DNA of 64,000 bases from Typhlomys cinereus. Lineage: Eukaryota > Chordata > Mammalia > Rodentia > Platacanthomyidae. Made by a program: the position numbers and the translations under genes. Position 1 is the stretch's first letter; each line of letters begins with the position of its first letter. Positions 22,453-33,300 of this stretch are shown here, piece after piece. Location: contig JALPQD010000358.1 in NCBI GenBank assembly GCA_023101885.1, positions 620,001 through 684,000 of the forward strand, given 5' to 3'. A model generated the notes under the pieces. The model was given only the letters and a program-made list of their open reading frames with translations. It did no database searches and was not told the DNA's origin.

Positions 22453-25400
22453 CTGCACAGAGGGAGGAGGAGGGTTCACTACGTGGGAACCTAACTGTTC
22501 AGATGCAGGCAATACAATTTAAGTGTGGCAGTTCCTGGTGCTTCAGGGACCTCTTATTCTCTTATTTGGATTCTCTCCTGACATGATCAGAGGCTTGCCC
22601 CACGGGATCACATGGGAGGGAGACCAAGCTGGTGGGAAGACAGGGGTGAGGAGAAGTTCAGGTCCTTGGATTGCATTGGGGTCTCTGTAGAAAACCAAAG
22701 CTGGATAGGTAAGCAGTTTAGGATTGGCTACTTGAAAAAATCTGTCAGACTCTAAGCCTGAACTAAGTAAGAGTGGTCCCCAGTGGCTTGGCAGCTGACC
22801 CAGGTTAAGGCAGAGGAATAGTCTCCTGGAGCACACAAACCAGACAGACCCGTTTGTCTGCATACCAAGGACACACTTATAAGTGGACCTTTTGCTAGTT
22901 AAGAATTTTCTAGACTTGGGATGGGCAGTCTCTTCCCAGCCAGAATTGTTTTTTTAATGTCCAATACCATGATATACATAGTATACTCTTAAACCATCTT
23001 TCTCTCTAAAGTTGGTTTCGGGTCTCAACAAATTGCTCGTGAAGATGTAAGAGACTTTAAGATCAAGGCTTTTGTAGATGGATGGCATAAGGACTTACCA
23101 AGCAACGGTCTAACAGAGGTGGGAAAAGAGCCTGAATGCCCTTTCAAGATATGCACCCCCTCTTCTTACCCAACTGCCTCATTTCTTCATCTGAGGCTTC
23201 CATCTTTATGGGCAGTGAAAAGGTTTAGCTCGAGTTGCTGGTAGCAACAAAAGATAGCCAAGGACTCATCAGCTAAGGTGTAAGCACCTCCCACATCCGC
23301 TGGCAGAACTTTCAGAAATGACCTATTCCTTTAAGATCAGGTTATCTGCAAGAGTGGACAGTATCCTCTTTTCACTATAAAACAAGATTCCAGAAATTCC
23401 ATAGCAGTTTCCACAGGATGCTTGCCTATCAGGACACTTGGAGCTGTATCATCTGACCCAGCACCTCCACGCTGATCGAGGATGGAGGTGGAATGAAAGA
23501 AAGATTGCACAACTCACACTTCTGCTCTTCAGTCCAGAATCAGCTACTGTGGTCACTGCCCCTGCCAAGGGATTAAACATTGACCCCAAGCCTTCTTAGA
23601 CACTCAGAAGACAAAGTCATGTCAGCTGGCGCCTCCGTTCAAGTACCCACTGCCCGATGCAAAGTAACACATGGGAGGGGGGCACGTATCTCATTGGTAA
23701 AGCACTTGCTGAGTGTGTGCGAGACTCTGGATTTGAACCCCAGCACCACACACAAAACAAGATTAATACTTACTTTATACAGGGCTTATTCTCTCGTAGG
23801 AAGGTTCTAGGACTGGCACACTCAATTCCATCCAGGGCCCGGCACTGCACAGAAGTGTGTTCCACATCACTGTAGGCCTGACCTCCAAACTGTGAAGTGA
23901 TCACCAAAACGACAACACCAAAGTAAACTCACCAAAGCAAGTAACACGAAAATATATCCTCATGTTCACTCTAAAAGCTGTCACCCTGTGATTATTTTGA
24001 TAAGCTTGAGTGAGCAGAGTTGTCGTCAAAGAACAGAATTACTTCAAATGACTTATTAGTCCATCCTAAATATATGTTGCTTTAAATAAACTTTTATCCT
24101 TCATGACTGGCTTCTTCAACACACAGTAAACAACAACGCACAGTAAACAACAACAAAGAGAGCCAACTTAATTAAATGCCGTTTCAAAGATACGGGCACA
24201 AAACTTTATCTCATATTTACAGGGAAAAGAACATATATCCCTTTAGCATGGGCATTTGAAAAATCAATGAGTATGTGACATCTACTGTACATTTCTAAAT
24301 GAATACAAAGTAGAAAATAATTCAGAATATTTTCTGACTTAAGACTTTACTTAGGTCATGAATTTGTGGTTAGGCAACTGCAATCGACCTCTAGCTTAAC
24401 TTTGGATTTCAGCCCAAACCTCCAGAACTGGGGACTCTAACCCTTTGCCTGTCTCAGTGCCTATAGACAGAGGAACCAAATCTCTTTTCACTGGACCCGT
24501 ATTACTGCTTTAGCGCCTTTTTCCTGGTATATGCCTCACAGCGGGTCCCTGGAGAACAGGCATGCTTACTACTCATGCCTCCCCAGCCCTGTCAGTCCTT
24601 TAAGTACTGTGACAGGATAAACTCAGTTTTAATTAGCATAGGCAAAAGAACGTTATCTCTCTGAGATATGCGTCAATTTTTTTACCAGTTACCAATAGAA
24701 CAAAATTTCATCCTATTTAGAATTGTTCTCTACAAAGTATTCAGTAAAATCTGACTTTCTGATCATCTTACTATCAAGTATGTTCCTCTGCGTATGATGC
24801 AGTAAGAAAGTCTTCTTACAATTCTTTTAACACCTAGTTTAATCCTGCATTGTTAACATGACAGCTGGCCCATGGAAGTGTATGAGATTGCTTGTGCATG
24901 AGCTAGAACAGTGTTATGCACCTAAAGTCCCAAGCACTGGAAAGCTGGGGCAAGGGGATCCTGAGTTTAAGTTTAGCCACAGTGAGATCAACTCTCAAAA
25001 AACTAAACAAGAGATTTTTGGGGGGGGGGCTTTTGAGAGACTGAGCAGGAAGTATACATCCAATTTTAAGGATAGATCAAATGGCTTCTTGCCAGGCCAG
25101 CAGGCCACAGTCAACAGAGGCTTCCCAGGAAGACTTCTAATAAAGGCACTACTGCCAGAACTCATCTATTTCCTAAGGATATAGTGTGGCCTACTTGACA
25201 AAAATATCACCAGCCAGAGAAGAAGCCTTGCTCCAAATGTACATGGCCAATACTGCCCAAATCAGCATCAGTTTTAGAAAGTATATAAGGTGCCTTTTGC
25301 TCTTTCAGGAAAGTGAAAAATGTCTTGAAAGGACAGACATTTTAGCTTCCAATCTGTCAGTCTCAGTGGCTGGATTGTTCTTTGTAGCTGCCTGGTGTGG

Positions 25401-26831
25401 ACACAGACCCTGCTCCTTCCTGAGGAAATCAAATGTATTGTTTAGCCAGTGACCCTTGTCTTTCTGGAAATTTCCAGTACCAGTCATTCAGCTGGACTTG
25501 TGTGAAAATGTGACTCTGAATGCCCTTACGTTTTTCTGTAGCAGCATGTAGTCGGTACTCTCTGTGATGAGTTTGCATGTTCAACAAACGGAAAACTCAC
25601 CTTGAGACAACCATAACCAAGCTCCTGGGATGCAGTCGCATTGCCAACATGATCCACTGGGTCATCACAATCTATGAACTCATCAGGTCTGCAAGTCAGT
25701 GAGATCATCGTAAGCAGCAGGCTACACTTTTAAAGACGTTGAGCTGATGCATGTAATCTCACTATCTATCTTCCTCCTGTCATCTGTCCTTTGCACCCAA
25801 TCTTTTTTCCTCCCTCCCTTCTTTGCACCCAATTTTACTGTCTTTCCCCTTCCATCTTCCCTCTTTTCTTCTCTCCCGTCCCCATCCCGATATTGGGGGT
25901 TGCATTAGGGTTTTGGGTATCTATCACTGAGCTACATTTGCAACCCTTTTCAGCTAAATTATCCAGGCTGGTTGGCCTTGAGCTCATCCTGTGTGGCTTA
26001 AGCAAGCTTTGAACTTAGATCCTTTTGACTCAGCCTCCCAGTAAAGATTACAGGCCTCTGTCACCAGCGCTAGTAGAAGAGGAAATTTCTTCACCACGTT
26101 TTCTAGGCCTTTATTGCATTTTGTAGACACTTCTCCAAACCAAATGGTGGGGTTAATTTAAGCATTGCAGGTCAAACTGATAGCCAAGGAAGTGACTTTT
26201 TTTGGTCACATGGAGAGATGTTTCTGTGTCTACACACCCACTTGTGTCCTGTCCTTGTCTACGGAAGCAGCCACCAAGCTAGAGGCAAGATGTATGCCAG
26301 TTCCCTTTACATTTTCCAAACACTTTTTCTTATTTGATTAAAAAAGTGTTAAAAACGGATTAGTTCTGCAGCGGTCTCCTTCGTTTGGACCTCAGTGAAC
26401 ATGGGTTCTGTTCTGGAGAAACGCTGCGTGCAGGAAGGCGCAGCCTGGAGCCCAAGCTTTGCATCTCGCAGGAACCCAACGGCCCGGTCAACGATACACA
26501 GGTGTCCCCAGCTCCGCAGGTGGCAGCAGCCGCGCCCCTCCCCCGCCCCGCGGCTCCCCAGCCCAAGCCCCGCTTCCGCACGCCTGGACCGCCCCGCGAC
26601 TTACAGGTAGGAGCACAGGATGACCGGAGAGTGGGGGTCCCCGTACTCCCAGCTCGGGGCTCCCGCAGTGCCCTCGGGGTGCGCGGCGCCGGCGGACGAG
26701 AGCTCCAGTTCGGCCGTGGCGTTGTACGAGTGGCTCCGAGACACGCAGTGCAGCAGTAGCAGATTCCCCAGCAGCAGAGCCGCCTGGCCGCACAGCAGTA
26801 AGTAACTCACCGGGCAGCCCCCCAGCACCAT
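22239..26831 (-). CDS. TM2D2: TM2D2, TM2-domain membrane protein (complete, 4 exons)
   Basis: Small membrane protein of the TM2D1-3 family, linked to phagocytosis, endolysosomal function and, in the fly relatives, Notch signalling. Molecular activity is unknown. Coding exons on the minus strand: 26605-26831, 25601-25688, 23774-23889, 22239-22452. They total 645 bp for 214 residues, the same as human. Residues 1-30 are an N-terminal signal/hydrophobic segment ([19 protein letters not shown]). A conserved Cys-containing luminal part follows ([20 protein letters not shown]). The TM2 domain spans about 149-201: two membrane segments joined by the hallmark DRF at 166-168, then the conserved end [13 protein letters not shown] at 26831 has a good context (A at -3, G at +4). 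It shares its promoter with ADAM9. Confidence 0.96.
22453..25600 (-). other. TM2D2: TM2D2 introns 2 and 3
   Basis: Mostly unique sequence. A plus-strand ID-like SINE sits at about 23676-23756, touching within 20 bp of exon 3. A plus-strand B1-like element lies at about 24905-25020, followed by a G-run at 25019-25029. Two near-identical 17-bp units (CACAGTAAACAACAACG/A) occur at about 24122-24155. Confidence 0.6.
23774..23889 (-). CDS. TM2D2: TM2D2 exon 3
   Basis: Encodes [20 protein letters not shown] and the rest of the Cys-rich luminal part. Acceptor CTTCACAG, donor GTAAGT at 23773. It is hidden among overlapping plus-strand frames. Confidence 0.95.
25601..25688 (-). CDS. TM2D2: TM2D2 exon 2
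   Basis: Encodes [20 protein letters not shown] and QELGYGCLK; one base completes a Leu codon with exon 1. Acceptor ACTTGCAG, donor GTGAGT. Confidence 0.95.
25689..26604 (-). other. TM2D2: TM2D2 intron 1
   Basis: Contains antisense ID-like (about 25893-25952) and antisense B1-like (about 25960-26070) SINEs, then grades into GC-rich CpG-island sequence after about 26380. Confidence 0.6.
26605..26831 (-). CDS. TM2D2: TM2D2 exon 1
   Basis: Starts [15 protein letters not shown]; 75 codons plus two bases; donor GTAAGT reads leftward from 26604. Lies in the CpG island. Confidence 0.95.
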
Positions 26832-27410
26832 GTTCCCGGGCGGGTGGCGGAAAGCCCGCGACCCGCACCAAGCCAGGCGGGCGCCGCCGACCCGAGCCCT
26901 GCGCTGTCAGGCCTCTCCGCGTAGCCTCCGCGTAGCCACGCTCGCCGGCCCGCAGCCAACGGGAGAGCAGCCTGAGGCCCCGCCCATCGCCACCACCAAT
27001 CGGAAGAGAGCTGGGAGCGGAGGCGGCCCTGTGCTGGGCACTTCTGGTCTAAGGCTCCTCCTGCTTCTGCGTTGCCGGCCTCGTCCAATCGCATCCCTCG
27101 TTCCTCTCCCATGGAGGCGGGCCCGGGCGGAGGGGGCGGGCGGAGGGTGACTGGGCGGGGCCGGCTGGTGCGGATTTCGGCGGCGGGTTTGGAAATTCCA
27201 CTCTCCCGCCGGAATAGAATTTCCTTACGTCAGCGCAGCGGGCGCGAGGTCGGGAGGCGAGCTGCACGGACCGGCCTGGCTGCGTCAGGCCGCGCGCGTA
27301 CTCGGCGCGCGCGCACCCGGCCAGCCGTGGGGCCCCGCGGGGTTATAACATGACGGGAGAGGCGGAGGCCGAGGTGACGGCGCGCTGAGCGTTCTGCGGC
27401 GTCCGCCGCG
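26832..27410. promoter_or_regulatory. Bidirectional CpG-island promoter, TM2D2 (-) / ADAM9 (+)
   Basis: The two start codons are divergent and 579 bp apart in CpG-rich sequence without an evident TATA box. Visible motifs: CCAAT at 26996-27000 followed at once by an ETS-type CGGAAG (27001-27006), a second CCAAT at 27085-27089, GC boxes near 27132-27140 and 27153-27160, an NF-kB-like GGAAATTCCA at 27191-27200, and an ATF/CREB-type TTACGTCA at 27225-27232. Start sites are not determined. The inference of shared regulation rests on head-to-head arrangement and base composition. Confidence 0.85.
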
Positions 27411-27495
27411 ATGGGGTCGGGCGCGTGCTCTCCTTCCGCGACCTTCGGCTTCGCGTGGCTGCTGCTGGGCACGGTTCTCGCCGGGGAGCGGCCAG
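27411..27495 (+). CDS. ADAM9: ADAM9 exon 1
   Basis: [20 protein letters not shown] then TVLAGERP; signal peptide about four residues shorter than human. Strong start context (GCCGCGATGG). Donor GTGGGT at 27496, phase 1. Confidence 0.93.
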
Positions 27496-30340
27496 GTGGG
27501 TGTCGGCTGCACGGTGTCCTCGCCGTGCCCGGGAGCGGAGGAGCCGGGAATGCAGCGGCGGTGCGCGGGGCTGCAGCTCCGGGGGGGACCGCTCCAGACT
27601 CGGGCGCCCCTAGCTCGCTCGGTCCGGAGAGTCCTGGGCTCCGCTCCCCGCCCCCAGCGGCTGCGGTGCGGCCCCGGGCTCTGGAGACCACCGTGCCCCG
27701 AGCCAGCTGATGCTGCGAGTGGGGCGTGCCCCTGGCGTGCTCCGGGGACCCGGCGGAGCCGCTGGCACCGGGACTCCGGCTCAGATGCACCCGCATAGGG
27801 TACGATCATTCGAGATTTGAAGTTAGCTTCCTAGCCAACGCGCAGTAGGTCCACGAAGCTGGATATAGCGCTGTGTTCGAGAGGGCGGGCTTTTCCTGGG
27901 TGGTTTTTGTTGTAGTAAGAACACTTGGTTCGCTACAGTGCCAGGGGCAGCTTTTTATTTGTGCTCATATTGGGTTCGCACCGTCCTGTGTCGGAACAAA
28001 GACTCCCTGCTGTTGTAACTCACGGGATTAATTCACAAGATTCAACCCACTTCTGTGAAATGGTTTCTGATTTGTGAAACTTCCCGTAAGTATGTAAGGT
28101 ATTTACATTGGAGACACCGATTGGAAAGACACCATTGGCACGCTGGTTCTCCTCTGGAAATGTTATTTCAGCTTTGGACCCGAATTACCGAGCGTCGTAT
28201 CTACCAGCGCGGGCATCTGACGGACAATGGGAGGCTTTGCCCAGTTCTTGCCTGGCCTGTCGTTCAAAGCTGGCGATCGGAGATTTCAACGCTGGACTTG
28301 CTGACCTTCACCAAACTAATGACTTTTTTGTTTTTTTAATCTTTGGCTTTTTTCATTTTAAATTAAGCCAGTTTTTTTTTTTTTTTTTCCCTTTGTCGAG
28401 ACCTGGGAGTTCAAAAATACTAGATTTTTTTTTTTTTTTTTTTGAATGGGAGGTTGCTCAGTCTTTTCTGATGCACACTGCCTTACCTCGGGCGATCTAG
28501 ATGGAAAATCCACTAGTATTTAATGTGGAATAGATTATACGTCTAAAGTTTTAGTAATCTCCAACTTCCTGTGCTTTTAAACATTAATGCAGACTATATT
28601 TTTGGTTCACATATATGTTAATTATTAGGTATGCATGTGTAGATGAGTGGAGTAACCTTGTGGCTTGTTTAACTGGCTGTAGAGTTATGACCAGCCAGGC
28701 ACTTAGCTTGACTTAGGTCTTCACCATGTGTTCAACATTTATCACACTCCTTATAAATATCATCTCTGGTGCTTGTGGTGGAATCAGTCTGGTGCTAAGT
28801 ATATCTGACTGGTGCTGGGGCAGGTTTTGTAGAGACTGTGATTTTTGAACTGAGCTAAATGGGTGAGTTTTTCAGGTGAAAGGGTAGGAATACCCTGTAA
28901 GGGGTAGAGGGTTTGGTAGAAGATGAGGACAGTGTCAATGTGTTAGGAGAGGGGAAGAAACAGTGAGGTAGGCTGATACCCTGCATGGAGATCTGTGTCA
29001 AGCTGTCAGTTGTACTTTGTAGGAAGGTCTTTGTCAGTGAAGGTTTTTAAGTAGGATTGTCAGTTTTGAACTGTAAAAAACTTGCAACACAATGGAGGAT
29101 AGAACTGAGAAAGAAACAACTAGAGTGGGAGAACAGTTGGGAGGTGCTGGCAGTGAGTGAGTGCAGTGAGTCAACCCGCGTTTCCTGAAAGAGGAATGAT
29201 GGTCCAAAATCAGCCAAGTTTTGGGAATACAGGATGTTTAAAGCATACACTGAAACATCTTGGTTAATGAGTGAGCTATCTGACTACAATAGACAGTTAT
29301 GGTGGGAGTTCAGCAAGTTGTGTGGGCTACTTAGTACCTTTTGTAACATCCTGTCAATGAGGAAGAGCTAGACAAGGTTTCATTAGCTGATGTAAGTTAT
29401 TTTTTTAAAGGTAACTTTGTATCATCATGGATTCGGATAAAGGATGTCATATTTGAACTCTTGAATTTTATCTTTCAATGCTGTAAAGTAGAAATGTTTT
29501 CTTTTTGAAACACTGGCATTCTAAAGAAAATGAGTTTGAAATCTTATTCATGGTAAATCATTGGAAAATGAAATGTGTAGTGGGAGCTTAGGTGTAAACC
29601 AGCTGTGTTTTTAGATGCCTGTGAACTTTAGAAATATTTAAAGTTAATGCACAAAATAATGTGCTTCATTATGACATTTTCATGTTTATCATTTTACTTT
29701 GCTTCCCCCGTTATCTTTTCGTGTTTCCTCTTCTCTCCACAGGTCCCCTTTCTCCAAATAGTCCTTCTCTACTTTCATGGTGTGTGTGTGTGTGTGTGTG
29801 TGTTCATCTACATTCCCAAATGAAAGAAAGCATGTGATGTTTGTCTTTCTGAGTCTAGCTCACTTCACTTGAATGATGCTCTCCAGTCTCACCCATTTTT
29901 TTTGCAAAGGATACATTTCTTTCTTTATGTCTGAATGCAACTCCAATGTGTGTGTATACCACATATCCTGCATTTCTCCTTCTGTTGATGGACATCCAGG
30001 ATAATTTCACATTTTAGATGTCAGGAGATATTTGTACTGTGTAGGAAAGTGTAATCTTTGAAATTTAAATGCAGTTTGGCTTACAAATTTTTATTCAAAA
30101 AATAAAACATTCACTTATTGATATGTACAAAAGTAGTTTCTGGTTTTTGAAAACAAGTTTTAAATTTTGCATTACTAAATTTGGCTTTATATTTGTCCTT
30201 TATTAAAATCTTACTCCACTATGGAAGGACCAGAAGATATCATAAGCTGCAGGCAACTTGAAACTTTTTCTTTTTTTTTATTTATTATTTATTCAATTGT
30301 GCGTGTATGCATGTGTGTGCGCGCGCGCGCGTGTGCGTGC

Positions 30341-30383
<43 letters not shown>

Positions 30384-33300
30384 ACCACAGGGCGTCTGTA
30401 TGTGGGGTCTAGGATCCGAACTCAGGACCTTCCGCCTGCAAGGCAGAGGCTTAACCCCTGAGCCACCTCTCCAGCCCTGAAACTTTTTCTTACGATAGTG
30501 ACAAAATCAAAAATATGACGTAGATGATCATATGATCCACCTCCTTCCTTTCACATCTGGTACTTTGTGTGTCCCAGAGACTTGGTGTGTTGCCAGCTTT
30601 TGAGTCAGCAGGGAGACTGGCTGGCTCATAAGTGAGTCTGGCCCTCTTGCCGCCACACCAAGGAGTCTCCCACCTGCCATCTCTGAATGGACCCAGCTGG
30701 AGCTGGGTTGTCCTGTGTTGCTGCATCAAGGGATGATTTTCCATTTTGTGATGAGAAATGAGAACTGATTTGGTCTGATTGTTTTCCAAAGGGACGCTGC
30801 TGGAGGCACATGTTTTAAGAGAGCATAAGGAGAAGGGGATGAATGAAAGTAGTATAATGACACACATGAATGGAGATGCATGCCATAGTGAAACTCTTCA
30901 CTCTGTACACTGTCCTAAAAATTACCAATACGGAAGAATGGGTAAGGATCCCAGCCTGAGAAATACATTGAGTGTGGTCAGTTTTTAACTACATAGTTTG
31001 AATCTGCTTACCTTTATTATAACATAGCAATTAGGTTGCTATTAAAGCTCATGATAAGTTAAAGAGTGGTACCACCCACAAACATGTTGCATTGTAGAAC
31101 AACACTATTGTAGTGGGTTTTTCCTTTTGACACATTGTTCTCATAGCAGGATTTTTCATGATTCAACTCTCATTTGCATGATTTTTAATCCTTTTACTTT
31201 AGTATCTGGTTAGGGACCCCCCCCGCCACTGTTTGGCCAGTGAGATCCTCAAAACTATTGCAAACACACTGTCTGCTTAAATTCCCATCCAGGCTAAAAA
31301 GGGAATTTTTGGTATTGCTGATAATGACAAGTGCCAGAGTCATGTAGATTAGTGGAGAAATGGACATAAAAGATGTTAACTTTAAAAAGGCAGGCTCCTT
31401 AGGTTTAAGCTGTCTATAATATCTGTCAGTGATAATCACAGCCAATAGAACTATGTGTATATACAAGGATTAGAGGGTTTGTTTGCTGAGCATATATTTT
31501 ATCAAACGCTTACTTGTGCCCAGGCAGGAAGTCCCTGATGACTAAGATGTCTGCCTTGGTTTCAGCAACTTAAATTCCTTCCTGGAGGAACTTAAGTTCT
31601 TAAGAATATTACATTTTTAAAAAATGGTTGGAGTTTTTCTGAACAGAGCACTTTAAAACAAAACATTTTCTTATTTGAAACAGAATTTTGTCCTATAACC
31701 CAGGTTGAACATTTACTTTAAAAGTAAAAATGTATAACCCTTAAAACATGTAAGAGTTTAGGACATAGCCACAGAAATCCAAATTAAAAGTATACTTGCA
31801 AGAGGTTGGTTATTAGTCATCCAAGTGCCTTTATTTGGGATCTGTCTGTGCAGAATGAGAACATAAAGCTCCAACAACAGTACTTTATGATCTAATTACA
31901 GTAATTTCTCTTCAAGAAGTACTCAGGCAACAGAGTTATCTCATTCAGTCTGAATGTGGGGTGCAGCTTTATCTTTTACAGTAAAAGTACATAAAGGTGG
32001 CTCTGTCTAGATAATAAGCAGGAAGGAAAGGAGAAACAGCAGTTTGCGGTTAGGTAGAATTCTTTCAAGTTATTTCCTTCTACTATAGTTGCTGCTACCA
32101 AAACAAAAATCAACAACCAACCAAACAAATCAACCAACCAAAGCCAACAAACAAAAAACAAGCTAAACAAACATATTTAGCTTTCCTCCAAAATGTAGTG
32201 CACAAAAAGACCCAAGAAGTTTGCTACAAATACCTTTTCACTTACTAAGTTTAGGACCCATAAGTTTCATGGTTCAAAGCTGATTTTTCATATTTTCAAG
32301 TGATCTGATTTTTGACATTATGCCTAGTCTGGGAAATCCTAAAAGAGCAGTTTGTATGGTATGAGTCTTTGTTAAGGTTTTGCTTTCATTGCAAACTGTA
32401 TCTTTTTACTAGTGGTCCGCACTTGTCTGTGGCACCGGTACGAGGTTAGCTGAAATGGCACAGAACCTTCCAGCCTCAAATGTCAGTTTTGTCAAGGTTA
32501 ACCAGAGAAAGGTTACTTCAGATTTCAGAAGGGGTAATTTAAAGAAAATAAGGGAAAAATATGCAGAGTATGAGCAGGAGATAAGAAAAAAAAGCCACAA
32601 CTGGAGATAAGGCAATTGTGGCAAAACATGGGAAAGAGACTCACAGGATTAACATGTATTAGCTTTGTGCATCTGCTTGTGATTCTTTGAAATTCTTTAC
32701 TGCATGACTTTACCTCAGAAAGTAGGCCCTTGGATTTTTAAAAGAAATCAGGTTCAGAGTAATAGCTTTTACCTACATAAAGTATTTTAGGTTATTTAAA
32801 AAGCCTTGAAAATTATTATAACATTTTTTTTTAAAATAACAATTGTTTCTTAAAGTGAGAAGGAAATAAAATTCTATCTTACTCATTATCTCTGTCTTTT
32901 TTCGTCTTTGCTAACAGTGTGTAAAAAAATCCTAGAAAGTAGAAAGCTTTTTTTTTCCTGACTTCAATGTAGGTCTGTGACCTTATCGAATCACTTAACC
33001 TGTTTTGCAGCAAGATCTGTTGAATGTCTGTCTGTCTGTAGGAACTATACGTGTTGTCTTTCCCAAGATGTTTCATTTTTTTTTTCTCTGTGCTGTTTGC
33101 CTCTGAGTTACAGTGAAAATATTTCAACTTAGTTTCTTGTTGTTTAGCCTTTACCGTAAGCCTTCTTTGCCTATCAGCATGCTTTTGCCTCTAATGATTT
33201 ACTTTATTTGAAGTAATTTCAGAGTTGTGGGAAGTTGCAAAGAAATGTGTCAAATGCTTAACTTTTTATTTTTTATTTTGTTTTATTTTGAGAATGGGTC

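Noticed and set aside
27230..27809. Minus-strand open frames of 174-188 codons in the CpG island
   Set aside because: Low-complexity Arg/Ala/Pro peptides caused by GC-rich sequence with no homology I recognise; they overlap the ADAM9 start on the other strand.
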